Notes: generated by a model from the sequence alone, not told the origin. A DNA stretch of 64,000 bases from Actinoplanes sp. TBRC 11911 (GCF_012933445.1 NZ_JABBNC010000045.1:1-64000), one strand, 5' to 3'; shown: positions 33,404-43,539, numbered from the stretch's first letter. Program-made: numbers and translations.

Positions 33404-34500
33404 CCGCCACCTGCCTGGGGAACGCCGCTGACCGGTGCCGGGGGCGGTCCGCCGTTCGTCGGCGAGGTGCCCTGCCGGGCGGAGACCGACGGCATCGGGA
33501 CGCTCTGCATGATCCGGGCGACGATGTGGTCGGCCGGGATGTCGTCGGCCAGCGCGTCGTAGCTGAGCACCAGCCGGTGCCGCAGGATGTCCGGCGCGAT
33601 GTCCTGCAGGTCCTGCGGCAGGGCGTAGTCGCGGCCGCGCAGCAGCGCCAGGGCCCGGGTGGCGCGCACGATGCCCAGCGAGGCACGCGGGCTCGCCCCG
33701 TACTGGATGAGCTGCGCGACGTCCGGCATGCCGTGCCCCGCCGGGTCACGGGTGGCGAGCACCAGCCGGACCGTGTAATCGACCAGGGCGTTGTGCACGA
33801 ACACCTGGTCGGCGCGGCGCTGCAGGCCCAGCAGGTCTTCCGGCGTGAAGATCGGTTTCGGCTCGGGCGCGCTCACGCCCATCCGGTAGACGATCTCGCG
33901 TTCCTCGGCGTCGGTCGGGTAACCCACCAGGATCTTCATCAGGAACCGGTCGCGCTGGGCCTCGGGCAGCGGGTAGACGCCCTCCTGCTCGATCGGGTTC
34001 TGGGTGGCCATCACCAGGAACGGGTTGGGCACCTCGTGGGTCTGCCCGCCGATCGACACCTGATGCTCAGCCATCACCTCGAGCAGCGCCGACTGGACCT
34101 TGGCCGGCGCCCGGTTGATCTCGTCGGCGAGCAGGAAGTTGACGAACACCGGGCCTAGTTCGACGTCGAACTTCTCGCTGGACTGCCGGTAGATCCGGGT
34201 GCCGACGATGTCGGCCGGGACCAGGTCGGGGGTGAACTGGACGCGGGAGAACGTCCCGCCGACGACCCGCGCGAGCGTCTCGACCGCGAGCGTCTTGGCC
34301 ACGCCGGGCACGCCCTCGAGCAGGCAGTGGCCGCGGGCCAGGAGCGCCACGAACATGCGCTCGACCATCCGGTCCTGGCCCACGATCACGCGTTTGACCT
34401 CGAACATGGCCCGCTCTAGGTGGGACGCGTCCTGGGCGGGTGGCACCGGCGCGGGGATGCCGGAACTGGAGTCGGTCTCGGGCGTGAGCGGCTGGGCCAC
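33382..34500 (-). CDS. MoxR-family AAA+ ATPase
   Basis: This 372-residue ATPase has Walker A GVPGVAKT, Walker B LLADEINRAP and the MoxR signature (VMATQNPIEQEGVYPLPEAQ, RDRF). It is a chaperone-like ATPase believed to insert cofactors or mature complexes with DUF58/VWA partners. The C-terminus is Pro/Gly-rich and presumably disordered. First gene of the operon; about 276 bases separate it from the divergent small zinc-binding protein gene. Confidence 0.9.
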   Translation of the reverse strand: MAQPLTPETDSSSGIPAPVPPAQDASHLERAMFEVKRVIVGQDRMVERMFVALLARGHCLLEGVPGVAKTLAVETLARVVGGTFSRVQFTPDLVPADIVGTRIYRQSSEKFDVELGPVFVNFLLADEINRAPAKVQSALLEVMAEHQVSIGGQTHEVPNPFLVMATQNPIEQEGVYPLPEAQRDRFLMKILVGYPTDAEEREIVYRMGVSAPEPKPIFTPEDLLGLQRRADQVFVHNALVDYTVRLVLATRDPAGHGMPDVAQLIQYGASPRASLGIVRATRALALLRGRDYALPQDLQDIAPDILRHRLVLSYDALADDIPADHIVARIMQSVPMPSVSARQGTSPTNGGPPPAPVSGVPQAGGGWPAPHQ

Positions 34501-34776
34501 CGGTCCTCCACACGGTTACGGGGTGCCGGCTCGATGCCGACCACCAAGACTTACACGACTTGTCTGAGAGCTCGCTCAGGGTGCCGTAATACGCGCCGCC
34601 GTGCTTACCCGCCATGGTCCGGTCATGTCGATCTTTCTGCGCGATGCGCTCGAACAGGCACCGACGCCGGGTGGATGCGTACGCGGGTGAAGCGTGTAAC
34701 ATTCCTCTCGTCGCCGGGCGACTTCCCCCGTGGTCGCCCGGCGCTCTATGTGTCGGTGCTGCCCTATGGTTGGCAG

Positions 34777-34998
34777 GTGACCGACGAACTCCTCCCGCAG
34801 TGCTCCGCCAAGGGGTGTCGTGCGTCTGCCGGGTGGATGCTGCGGTGGAACAACCCGAAGTTGCACGCGCCGGAGTATCGAAAGACCTGGCTCGCCTGCG
34901 ATGACCATCGGGAGCATCTTTCCTCGTTCTTGGAGATGCGCGGATTCCTGCGCGAAGTGACGCCCTTCGGTGCGGCGACGGATGCGCAGATCTCGTAG
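34777..34998 (+). CDS. 73-residue conserved actinobacterial protein with Cys/His pattern
   Basis: This short protein reads VTDELLPQCSAKGCRASAGW then MLRWNNPKLHAPEYRKTWLACDDHREHL. The CxxxxC pair and later CxxH look like a small zinc-binding fold. I recall near-identical short proteins in many actinobacteria, usually beside the PH-domain pair that follows here. The GTG at 34777 gives the conserved start; the ribosome site is weak. Function unknown. Confidence 0.65.
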   Translation: MTDELLPQCSAKGCRASAGWMLRWNNPKLHAPEYRKTWLACDDHREHLSSFLEMRGFLREVTPFGAATDAQIS

Positions 34999-35007
34999 GG
35001 TTCAGGT

Positions 35008-35517
35008 GTGACCGACCCCGTTCCCGCAGCCGACGCTCTCGAACCCTGGCCGGACACCGTCGAGTGGCGCCCGGTGTCGAGCAAGCTGATCACAGTGGAG
35101 CTGATCAGCCGGGGCACCTGGTTCCTCGTGCTGCTGGCCGGCGTCCTGGTCGGGTGGAGCCTGCAGGGCTCGCGCTGGTGGCTCGCCGGCGTGGCGGTGC
35201 TGGTGGTCTACGCGGTCTGGCGCGCGATCATCACGGTCCGCGCGGTGCGCGCCTGGGGCTACGCCGAGCGCGATCTCGACCTCCTGGTCCGCCACGGCCT
35301 GCTGATCCGCCGGCTGTCCATCGTCCCGTACGCCCGCATGCAGTACGTGGATGTCACCGCGGGCCCGCTGGAGCGCGCGTTCGGCCTGGCCACGGTGCAG
35401 CTGCACACGGCGGCCGCGGGCAGCGACGCCCGGGTGCCGGGGTTGCCGCCCGCCGAGGCGTCCCGGCTGCGTGACCGGCTCACCGCCCTCGGCGAGGACC
35501 GGGCCGAGGGCCTGTGA
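35008..35517 (+). CDS. PH-domain (YdbS-like, DUF304) membrane protein
   Basis: This 169-residue protein has two membrane helices (TWFLVLLAGVLVGWSL; WWLAGVAVLVVYAVW) followed by a bacterial PH domain (GYAERDLDLLVRHGLLIRRL, VPYARMQYVDVTAGPLER). It is the small partner of the YdbT-like protein directly downstream, whose start overlaps its stop by GTGA. In Bacillus the YdbS/YdbT pair confers resistance to a bacteriocin or membrane stress; here the role is unproven. GTG 35008 starts nine bases after the zinc-protein stop. Confidence 0.83.
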   Translation: MTDPVPAADALEPWPDTVEWRPVSSKLITVELISRGTWFLVLLAGVLVGWSLQGSRWWLAGVAVLVVYAVWRAIITVRAVRAWGYAERDLDLLVRHGLLIRRLSIVPYARMQYVDVTAGPLERAFGLATVQLHTAAAGSDARVPGLPPAEASRLRDRLTALGEDRAEGL

Positions 35518-36890
35518 CCGCGCCCGGCCCACCCCCGTCCGCCGGACCGTCGCTGCCGGTGGAGGCGCCGCCGCAGGTCCCGGCCGCCGAGCCGCGCCGG
35601 CGGCTGCACCCGCTCAGCCCGCTGCTGCACGGCGCCAAGACCATCGCGGTGATCATCGCGGCGCTGTCCTGGCAGACGCTCAATTCGGTGGGGTTCGAAC
35701 GCTTCGCGCTGGTGGTGCTGGTGCTGGCGATCGGCACCGTGGTCTTCTCGATCGTCGGCTGGCTGACCACCGGGTATCACGTGGTCGGCCGGGAGCTGCG
35801 CATCCAGGACGGGCTGATCTGGCGGCGTAACCGGGCCATCCCGCTGGAGCGGTTACAGGCCGTGGAGCTGCGCCGGCCGCTGCTGGCCCAGCTCACCGGG
35901 CTCGCCGAGCTACGCCTCGAGGTGGTCGGCGGGAGCAAGACCGAGGCGCCGCTGGCATACCTCACGGTCCGGGACGCCGCCGCGTTGCGAGAACGACTTC
36001 TGGAGCTGGCGGGGCGTACGCAAGCGGCGGCGCAAGCCCCCACCGGGCCGGCGGCCGCGGCACCCAGCGTGCCCGCCCTCGAACGTCCGCTGCTGCGGGT
36101 CGACAACCGTGACCTGCTGATCAGCCAGCTGCTCACCCCGCAGGCGTTCTTCCTGCCGCTCGGTATCGCGTTCGTGATCACCCAGACGGTGCTGGAGGGC
36201 TCGTGGACCTTCATCGGCATCGCGAGCACGGTGACCGCGATGGCCGGTGTGCTGCTGCAACCGGTGCGCCGCGTGCTGCAGGACTGGGATTTCCGGCTGG
36301 CGCGTGACCCGAGCGACCGCCTGGTGGTGCGCTTCGGCCTGCTGGAGACGCGCAGCCAGGTGGTGCCGCTGCATCGCGTGCAGTCGGTGCGGGTCACCTG
36401 GCCGCTGCTCTGGCGGGCGAAGAAATGGCTGCACATGCGGCTGGACATCGCCGGGTACGCGGGCGAGGGCGGCGGCGACAGCAAACGATCCGACCGGCTG
36501 CTCCCGGTGGGCGAGTTCGGCACCGCGCGGGCCCTGGTCTGGGAGGTGCTGCCCGGCGTCGACCTGGCCGCGCTCGCCACCACGCCACCACCGCGGCGGG
36601 CCCGCTGGCTCAACCCGTTCGCCCTGCGTTTCCTGGGTGCCGGGCTGACGCCCGAGGTCTTCGTCACCCGCTCGGGCCTGCTCACCCGCGAGATGAGCCT
36701 GGTCCCGTACGCCCGTCTGCAGAGCGTCCGGGTGATCCAGGGACCGTTGCAGCGGCTCCTCGGGCTGGCCACCGTCTACGCGGACACGGCTGGTGGCCGG
36801 TCCGGCGAGGCCAAGGACCGTGATCTTTCCGAGGCCTGGGCGCTGGCCGAGCAGCTCGCGGTGCGGGCTCGCCAGGCCCGGCAGATTTAA
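35514..36890 (+). CDS. PH-domain (YdbT-like) multi-pass membrane protein
   Basis: This 458-residue protein has two membrane pairs and three PH-like (DUF304) segments: GYHVVGRELRIQDGLIWRRN, the central DPSDRLVVRFGLLETRSQVV and the C-terminal TPEVFVTRSGLLTREMSLV. It pairs with YdbS upstream (GTGA overlap), as in other Gram-positives where both are needed together. The N-terminal Pro-rich stretch is cytoplasmic. It ends nine bases before the thioesterase gene, so the operon may extend. Confidence 0.83.
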   Translation: MTAPGPPPSAGPSLPVEAPPQVPAAEPRRRLHPLSPLLHGAKTIAVIIAALSWQTLNSVGFERFALVVLVLAIGTVVFSIVGWLTTGYHVVGRELRIQDGLIWRRNRAIPLERLQAVELRRPLLAQLTGLAELRLEVVGGSKTEAPLAYLTVRDAAALRERLLELAGRTQAAAQAPTGPAAAAPSVPALERPLLRVDNRDLLISQLLTPQAFFLPLGIAFVITQTVLEGSWTFIGIASTVTAMAGVLLQPVRRVLQDWDFRLARDPSDRLVVRFGLLETRSQVVPLHRVQSVRVTWPLLWRAKKWLHMRLDIAGYAGEGGGDSKRSDRLLPVGEFGTARALVWEVLPGVDLAALATTPPPRRARWLNPFALRFLGAGLTPEVFVTRSGLLTREMSLVPYARLQSVRVIQGPLQRLLGLATVYADTAGGRSGEAKDRDLSEAWALAEQLAVRARQARQI

Positions 36891-36899
36891 GCTCTTGGC

Positions 36900-37295
36900 A
36901 TGGAGCTTCCGGAGTTCGCCCCGGGTCTGACCGCCCGGGTGGAGTTGACCGTGACCGATGCCGACACGGCCCAGTCGCTCGGGTCGGGCGACGTGCCCGT
37001 GCTCGCGACCCCACGGGTGCTGGCGCTGGCCGAGGCGGCCACCGTTGCGGCGACCGCCCGGCAGATGCCCGGCGGGGTCACCACGGTCGGCGTCCGCGCC
37101 GAGGTGGAACACCGGGCGCCCACCGCGGTCGGCCACACGGTCACCGCGCTCGCCACGCTCGCCAAAGTGGACGGGCGCAAGCTCCTGTTCGAGGTGATCG
37201 TCCGGGAGGGTGAGACCCTGGTGGCCGAGGTGCGGGTGGAGCGGATGCTGCTGGATCGGCAGCGGTTCATCGCCCGCGCCCTCGGCGACCTCTAG
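36900..37295 (+). CDS. Hotdog-fold thioesterase (FlK / fluoroacetyl-CoA thioesterase-like)
   Basis: This 131-residue hotdog protein begins MELPEFAPGLTARVELTVTD and has the FlK-like catalytic region: TPRVLALAEAATVAAT (Thr and Glu) and VEHRAPTAVGHTV (His). FlK-type enzymes hydrolyse small acyl-CoAs, but many relatives act on ordinary substrates, so fluoroacetyl-CoA is not implied. The ATG at 36900 lies nine bases after the PH-protein stop. Its stop overlaps the opposing sugar-kinase gene by four bases. Confidence 0.8.
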   Translation: MELPEFAPGLTARVELTVTDADTAQSLGSGDVPVLATPRVLALAEAATVAATARQMPGGVTTVGVRAEVEHRAPTAVGHTVTALATLAKVDGRKLLFEVIVREGETLVAEVRVERMLLDRQRFIARALGDL

Positions 37296-38230
37296 ATATC
37301 TTCTCCGAAACGCGCCTTCAGCTCGTCCTGCGTCGGCATCGCCACGGCGCCGCCCCGGCGCTCGCAGACGAGACCGGCCACGGCCAGCGCGAACCGTACG
37401 TCGCTGGTCCATCCGTCCAGGTCGGTGGGCATCCCGCCGTCGAGCAGCCGGTAGACCAGCGCGCCCATCACCGAGTCGCCGGCACCGGTCGCGTCGATCG
37501 CGTTCACCACCGGGGCCGGCAGCGTCGCGTTCTTGCCGTTCGCGGCCACGTAGGCCCCGCGGGCACCCATCGTCACCACCACCGCCTTCGCCCCCAGGCC
37601 CAGGATCCGCGCCGCGGCCGTGGCCGGGTGCGCGCCGTCGTAGAGCACGTCGGCGTCCATCGAGCTGAGCTTGACCAGGTCGGCGGTGGCGAAGTATTCC
37701 TCGACCAGCTCGCGTAGCCGGGTCACCGCGGCACCGTCCGGAAGGAGCGTGGGCCGCACGTTCGGGTCGAAGACGCGCAGCGGGCCGGGCGTCGTCCACG
37801 CCTTGTGCGCGGCCGCCCGGAACGGCTCGCGCAGCAGCGCGATCGACCCGGCGTAGAGCACCGCGGCGCCGCCCACCAGCCGCGGGTCGACGTCGTTGGG
37901 CGCGAGCAGCGAGTACGAGGGCGGCTCACCGTAGAAGGTGAAGGTCGGGTCGGCGCCCACGAAGGTGGTCACCGCGAGCGTGGTGGAGACCGGTACCCGC
38001 TTGGCGGCCCGCATCCCGACCCCGGTCTTGCGCAGGAACGAGGCGATCCGGTTGCCGAGGACGTCCTCGCCCAGGGTCCCGCCGTACTCCACCTGGCCAC
38101 CGAGGCGGGTCGCACCCACCGCGACGTTGAGCGGCGCGCCACCGATCGCGTGACGGTAGACGGCGGCACCGTCCATCTCCGCTTCCTGGAGGTCGATCAG
38201 CGCTTCGCCGAGCACCACCGCGTATCCCAT
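37292..38230 (-). CDS. PfkB-family carbohydrate kinase
   Basis: This 312-residue ribokinase-fold kinase has the N-terminal substrate region GGAPLNVAVGATRLGG and the ATP/catalytic motif DATGAGDSVMG, with the base Asp intact. It resembles fructokinases or adenosine/ribokinase relatives; the sugar is not decidable from sequence. It is convergent with the thioesterase gene (4-base overlap) and monocistronic. Confidence 0.83.
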   Translation of the reverse strand: MGYAVVLGEALIDLQEAEMDGAAVYRHAIGGAPLNVAVGATRLGGQVEYGGTLGEDVLGNRIASFLRKTGVGMRAAKRVPVSTTLAVTTFVGADPTFTFYGEPPSYSLLAPNDVDPRLVGGAAVLYAGSIALLREPFRAAAHKAWTTPGPLRVFDPNVRPTLLPDGAAVTRLRELVEEYFATADLVKLSSMDADVLYDGAHPATAAARILGLGAKAVVVTMGARGAYVAANGKNATLPAPVVNAIDATGAGDSVMGALVYRLLDGGMPTDLDGWTSDVRFALAVAGLVCERRGGAVAMPTQDELKARFGEDI

Positions 38231-38497
38231 TGCGACTCCCTAGTCTGGTTACGGTCAGCCTTCCGCCCCCGACCGCCGAGCGCCAGTACGCGCCCGTTAA
38301 GTACCGTTTCTGAGCATTAGCGCTCGTCGCCCCCGCCACCATGATCACCGCTTGCGCGAACGCGGTCCCGGTGGGTCCCGGAACCGTGGGCTCCACCACC
38401 TCGGTTCGATCCGGCCTCGTGGTCTCCGCCACGGTCTGGCCCTCGTCCGGTCAACCGGTAACGTCGTCAGGGGATCGAAGAGCGGAGGCAAACAACT

Positions 38498-39949
38498 ATG
38501 GCCGAAAAGGCGAAGACCGAGTCCCACGACCCGGACTTTCCCGAGGCTTTTCTGCAGTTCATGCGCCAGGGGTGGCGTGACGATCCGCTGTCGGTCACGG
38601 CCCGGCCCGAGGCGCCGAACTACGCGAAGCGACGCGCGGCGCTCTCCGAGGCGTTCCCCGGCGAAACGTTGATCATCCCGTCCGGCAACGAGAAGGTCCG
38701 GGCCAACGACACCGACTTCGTCTTCCGGCCCGGCAGCGACTTCGTGTATCTGACCGGCGACCGCGACCCGGACAGCGTGCTCGTGATGCGGCCGTCCGGC
38801 TCGGGGCACGACGCGGTGCTCTACACGCACCAGCGCAACTCCAAGGACACCGACGCCTTCTTCCGCAGCCGCAACGGCGAGCTGTGGATCGGCCGCACGC
38901 ACACGCTCGGCGAGAAGTCCGAGGAGCTGGGCATCGAGACCGCCTCGCTGGGCGAGCTCGGCACCGCGCTGGCGTTGTCCGCGCCCGGCCGCACCCGGGT
39001 CCTGCGCGGTCTCGACCCGAACATCGACCGTACGGTGCTGGCCTACGAGCCGGACCGCGACAAGCCGCGCGACCGCGAGCTCGCCTGGGTCATCTCCGAG
39101 CTGAAGCTGGTCAAGGACGAGTGGGAGATCGGCCAGCTGCAGGCCGCGATCGACGCGACGGTGCACGGCTTCGAGGACGTGGCACGCATCCTGCCGGCCG
39201 ACCGCCCGGTCAAGGAGCGGCTGCTCGAGGGTGTGTTCGGGCTGCGGGCGCGGCACGACGGCAACGACGTCGGGTACAGCTCGATCGTGGGGTCCGGGCC
39301 GCACGCGACGATCCTGCACTGGATCCGCAACACCGGCGAGACCCGTCCCGGTGACCTGCTGCTGATGGACATGGGCGTCGAGGGCAACAACTTCTACACC
39401 GCCGACGTCACCCGTACGGTCCCGGTGTCCGGCACGTTCACCCCGTTGCAGCGCCAGGTGTACGACATCGTGCACGCGTCGCAGCAGGCCGGCATGGACG
39501 CGACCAAGCCGGGTGTCGAGTTCAAGCACATCCACCGGACGTGCATGCGGGCCCTCGCCGAGGGGCTGCACGACCTGGGCCTGCTGCCGGTCAGTGTGGA
39601 CGAGGCGATGAGCGAGCAGAGCACCGTCTATCGCCGGTGGACGCTGCACAGCTTCGGGCACATGCTCGGCATCGACGTGCACGACTGCGCGAACGCGCGC
39701 AAGCAGAACTACCGGGACGGAACGCTTGCCGAGGGCTATGTGCTGACCGTGGAGCCCGGCCTCTACTTCCAGCCCGAGGACGAGCTGGTACCGGAGGAGC
39801 TGCGCGGGATCGGGGTGCGCATCGAGGACGACGTGCTGGTCACCGCGGACGGGTATCGCAACCTGTCGGCCGGCCTGCCCCGGACCTCCGGCCAGGTCGA
39901 GGCGTGGCTGGCGGCGCAGCGCGAGGCCGGTCCGCGGCTCCCGGGCTGA
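38498..39949 (+). CDS. pepP: Xaa-Pro aminopeptidase (aminopeptidase P)
   Basis: This 483-residue metalloprotease removes N-terminal residues before proline in the cytoplasm. The N-terminal domain (GNEKVRANDTDFVFRPGSDF) is followed by the pita-bread domain with the dimetal ligands: Asp in LLMDMGVEG and YTADVTRT, His in HSFGHMLGIDVHD, Glu in TVEPGLY and IRIEDD-like VRIEDDVLVT. Length is normal for the family. The ATG at 38498 has GGAGG upstream. A 267-base spacer with no recognised element precedes it. Confidence 0.9.
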   Translation: MAEKAKTESHDPDFPEAFLQFMRQGWRDDPLSVTARPEAPNYAKRRAALSEAFPGETLIIPSGNEKVRANDTDFVFRPGSDFVYLTGDRDPDSVLVMRPSGSGHDAVLYTHQRNSKDTDAFFRSRNGELWIGRTHTLGEKSEELGIETASLGELGTALALSAPGRTRVLRGLDPNIDRTVLAYEPDRDKPRDRELAWVISELKLVKDEWEIGQLQAAIDATVHGFEDVARILPADRPVKERLLEGVFGLRARHDGNDVGYSSIVGSGPHATILHWIRNTGETRPGDLLLMDMGVEGNNFYTADVTRTVPVSGTFTPLQRQVYDIVHASQQAGMDATKPGVEFKHIHRTCMRALAEGLHDLGLLPVSVDEAMSEQSTVYRRWTLHSFGHMLGIDVHDCANARKQNYRDGTLAEGYVLTVEPGLYFQPEDELVPEELRGIGVRIEDDVLVTADGYRNLSAGLPRTSGQVEAWLAAQREAGPRLPG

Positions 39950-39958
39950 CGTTCGGCG

Positions 39959-40726
39959 TTATTCCGCCCGCCGCTCGAACACGAGGATGTCGCTGTCCTC
40001 GATGACCGGGCGCGGGCGGGACTCGGCGGCCACCGCCGCGTCCAGCGCGGCGAAGCCCGCCGCGATCTCCTCCTCGGTGAGGCGCTCGAACGTCGACGAG
40101 CCGCGCAGGCGCAGGCGGTCGGCATACTCGGAGAGGCTGCCGGCGATCTCCTGCTGCACCTCGTCCAGCTCGACGAACCGCAGGCCGGCACCGGTGAACA
40201 GGTCGATGGTGTGGTCCATCCGGGGGAAGACCTGCTCGTCGACGGTGCGCGCGCCGGGGAAGTAGTCGTACCGGAGAAGCTCCGGCAGACGCTCCGGGAA
40301 GGCGCTGCGGATCAGCACGCGGCCGCCGGGGCGCAGCACGCGGGCCACCTCGGCGGCGGCCGCGGCCTGGTCACGGACGTGGTGCAGCACCAGGAACATG
40401 AGCACCAGGTCGCAGCCGGCGTCGGGCAGCGGGATGGCCTCGGCGGATCCGTCGAGGTAGGTCACCGCGGGATCGGCCGCATGGTCCTCCGCCACCTCGC
40501 GCATCCGCCCCGAGGGCTCGACGCCGTAGACCGGGCCGCCGAACGTGGCGGCCAGCGCCGGGGTGAAGCGGCCGGTGCCGGACCCGAGGTCGAGCACGGT
40601 GAGCGGGCGTGCCGGTGGGGCGTGCCGGGCGAATGCGCTCATCCATCCGGCGATCGTCGTCTCCGGCAGTGCGCGTGCCTGCGCGTACACGCGGTACTGC
40701 CGCTCGTCGTAGTCCACCTCGCGCAA
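39959..40726 (-). CDS. Class I SAM-dependent methyltransferase
   Basis: This 255-residue methyltransferase has the SAM-binding motif VLDLGSGTGRFTPAL, the acidic GVEPSGRM and motif VTYLDGSAEAIPLPD. A later LMFLVLHHV and VLRPGGRVLIRSAF complete the UbiE/methyltransferase-11 pattern. The substrate is unknown. TTG 40726 has GGGA seven bases upstream; GTG 40717 is an alternative. It precedes the broken pullulanase gene on the same strand by 72 bases. Confidence 0.85.
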   Translation of the reverse strand: MREVDYDERQYRVYAQARALPETTIAGWMSAFARHAPPARPLTVLDLGSGTGRFTPALAATFGGPVYGVEPSGRMREVAEDHAADPAVTYLDGSAEAIPLPDAGCDLVLMFLVLHHVRDQAAAAAEVARVLRPGGRVLIRSAFPERLPELLRYDYFPGARTVDEQVFPRMDHTIDLFTGAGLRFVELDEVQQEIAGSLSEYADRLRLRGSSTFERLTEEEIAAGFAALDAAVAAESRPRPVIEDSDILVFERRAE

Positions 40727-40798
40727 AGCTTCGTCCCTTCGCTCGACACTTTCAGAGTGTCATTGTTCGCCATACAGCGAGTTAGCGCAGCTCAGCTA

Positions 40799-43118
40799 TC
40801 AGGGGAGATCGGTAACAAATACGGCAACGGACCGCGCCGGAACGGTCAAGCCCGCGTCGCCGGCCCGCGCGGTACGCAGTAAGGGATCCGCCGTCAGCTC
40901 GGGATGCAGCCGCAGTCCGGCGGCGGGAAGGGACTGGACGGTCTCCTGCGCCCGGGCGTTGAACACCACCACGAGCCGTGACCAGCGTGGATCGATGCCG
41001 GTCGCGTCCAGGTCCAGGACGATGACGCCGGGTGTCTCGTCCGGGCCGCCGAGCGGGAAGGACACCCGTCGCTGCACCTCCTCGGCGCTGGGCAGGCCGA
41101 AGACCGGCGACTCCCGGCGGATGCGCAGCAGTTCGCGGTAGCGCTCGGCGGTGGCCTCGATCAGCTCGGGCGGCGGAACCAGGGCCGGATCGGCGAGCAG
41201 GGGCCGGGCCCAGTGCCACCGCGCCTCGTTCTCGTCGCTTCGGGGCAGCCCGGCACCGAAGCCGTTGCCCTCGGCCGGGTCCCACCTGATCCGGTTGAAC
41301 CAGTCGCCGGAGTCGTAGGAGTTGCGGTCGAGCGACTTGGACCGCAGCCGCTCGCTGCCCAGCGCCACGAAGCCGGCGCCCTGGCCGAACACCACCAGCG
41401 CCAGCGCGAGCACCTGCAGGCGGGCCCGGTCGTCCGGGCCGGTCTCGCGTGGCAGCTTGAACGCCAGCGCGTCGTAGAGGATCTCGTTGTCGTGGGCGTC
41501 CACATAGTTGATCGACTCGCCGGGGGCCGCCGTGTAGCCGCTGGGGGCGCCGCGATAGTCGATCTCGGAGCCGCGGCGCCGCTCGCCGGTGTGCGTGACG
41601 AACTCGTACGACGCGAGGCCGCCCGCCAGCCCCACCTTGATCTCGTCGTGCGTGTCCGGGGCCGGGTCTCCGGTCACGAAGCCCCGCGCGGTCGGGTCGG
41701 CGTCCAGCGCTCCGCCGCCGCGCACCGCGTCACGCAGCCGGTCGTTGAACGTGCCGATCCCCGTCCCGGCCATGTTGAGCTGGGTCGCCTGGGCGAACCG
41801 CGCGCCGCCGCGCACCTCGCCGAAGTCCCAGCCCTCGCCGTACAGCACGATGTCGCGGCCGCCGGGCAGGTGGTCGAGCGCGTTGCGCACCTCGAGGATG
41901 TTGCCGCGCGGGTGGTGACCCATCAGATCAAACCGGAAACCGTCGACCTGGTACGCCGTCGCCCAGGTCACGACGGAGTCGATGACGAGCTTGGCCATCA
42001 TCATGTGCTCGGTGGCCGTGTCCGCGCCGGCCGAGCCGTCCCGGGCGCGGCGGTGGTAGTAGCCGGGGACGATGCGGTCGAGCACGCTCTCGCCGGCGGT
42101 GTGGTTGTAGACGACGTCGAGGACCACGCGCAGGCCGGCCGCGTTGAGGGCGGCCACCATCGCCCGGAACTCCCGGATGCGGGCCGGGCCGTCCGGGTCG
42201 AGCGCGTAGCTGCCCTCCGGCGTGGTGTGGTGCCACGGGTTGTAGCCCCAGTTGTAGCCGTCGTGGTCGGCCACCTTGGCGATCGCGCTCTGCTGCTCGG
42301 CCGAGTCGGGCGGGAACGTGGCCAGGTCGACGCCGGGCACCGCCTGGTCGGCGCGGCGGTCGGGGACGCCGGCGAAGTCGAACACCGGCATCAGGTGCAG
42401 GTGGGTGAGCCCGGCACCGGCGAGCGAGCGCAGGTGCCGCATCGAGGTGGAGCCGGGGCGGGTGAACGCCGCGAACGTCCCGCGCTCGGCGGCGGGCAGC
42501 GACTCGTCGCCGATGGAGAAGTCGCGGACGGACACCTCGGCGATCTGCATCCGGGCCGGGGCGACCGGGGGCGGCTTGACCAGCGCCGCCCACCCGGGCG
42601 GGGCGAGCCGTGGGTCGTCCAGGTCGACGAGCAGGCTGTGCGTGGAGTCGGCGGTGAGCCCCACCGAGTACGGATCGGTGACCTCGGTGGTGATCACGTC
42701 GCGGGCGCCGGGATGCCAGACCTCGACGCGGTATCGGTAGGGCGGTGGGCGCCCAGACCGACAGGCGGGGCACGCCGTCCTCGATGACCGGGCCGAGTTC
42801 CGCGTCGGCGGCCTCGGCGTACGGGTCGTCGAGGACGCCGGCGATCTGGACACCGGTCGTGGCCCGCGCCCCGGCGACGTGCGGGTCGCCGCGCAGCAGG
42901 TCGCCGAGCGCGGCGTCGCTCAGCTCGCGCACCGAATAGGCCCGATATCCAGCAAGGTGCCGGAATTTCCGGATCTGTGCCTGGAACAGGCCACCGGGCC
43001 GCAGGGTGAGCGGCACCTCGGTCGCGCCATTGATCAACATCAGCCCCGGCGCATCCCCGAACGAGGGCGGCAGGGCGATCGTGGTGCGGTCGACGAAAAT
43101 GCCCAGGGCTTCGGTCAC
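40799..43118 (-). pseudogene. Type I pullulanase (GH13), broken by frameshift and apparent internal deletion
   Basis: The 5' part starts at GTG 43118 (MTEALGIFVDRTTIALPPSF) and reads in one frame to RLSVWAPTA near 42742. The rest, from PPYRYRVEVWHPG, continues in another frame to 40799. The catalytic half is intact: YNWGYNPWHH, DVVYNHT, VDGFRFDLMGH (Asp), LYGEGWDFGEV (Glu) and YVDAHDNEILYD. In intact relatives some 40-60 residues lie between WAPTA and YRYRV, so sequence seems lost as well as the frame. A type I pullulanase debranches alpha-1,6 bonds in glycogen or starch. An assembly error is the alternative. Confidence 0.75.
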
Positions 43119-43149
43119 CGGGACATCCTGGCACCTCGGTGCGACAGTT

Positions 43150-43539
43150 TCAGTCGGCTGCGATCACCGTGGTGATCCGCGGCCCGTCCGCCTCGATCCG
43201 CAGCAGATAGCGATAGCTCTCGCCGGGCACCGAGTTGCCCCCGCTGTCCAGATACTCCCATTCGACGGCCACCATCATCAGCGCGCCGGACAGCTGCTGC
43301 ACGTCGGTGAGCTGGGCATTCGCGGCGACGATCCGCTGCTCGCGGTAGGCCGGGGCGGCGCCGAGGAAGGAGAGCGCGACGGCGGCCGGGGTGGCGAAGG
43401 TGAAGCTGTACGAGTTCGCGACCACCATGCCGGGCAGCGCGTAACAGCCCGCCACGGCGGCGACGTCACCCGTGGTGAGCGCGACGCCGTAGCGGTCGAA
43501 GAACTCGCTCAGGCGAGCCAGATCGGTGGGTGCCTGCAC
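43150..43539 (-). CDS. NTF2-like (SnoaL/ketosteroid isomerase-fold) protein
   Basis: This 129-residue protein reads LARLSEFFDRYGVALTTGDV, with a curved-sheet pattern typical of the NTF2-like fold (VANSYSFTFATPAAVALSFL; MMVAVEWEYLDSGG). No catalytic pair can be assigned. GTG 43539 gives the best N-terminus, but the ribosome site is weak. It is divergent from the glycosyltransferase gene; a TTGTCCACA word lies in the short spacer. Confidence 0.6.
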   Translation of the reverse strand: MQAPTDLARLSEFFDRYGVALTTGDVAAVAGCYALPGMVVANSYSFTFATPAAVALSFLGAAPAYREQRIVAANAQLTDVQQLSGALMMVAVEWEYLDSGGNSVPGESYRYLLRIEADGPRITTVIAAD

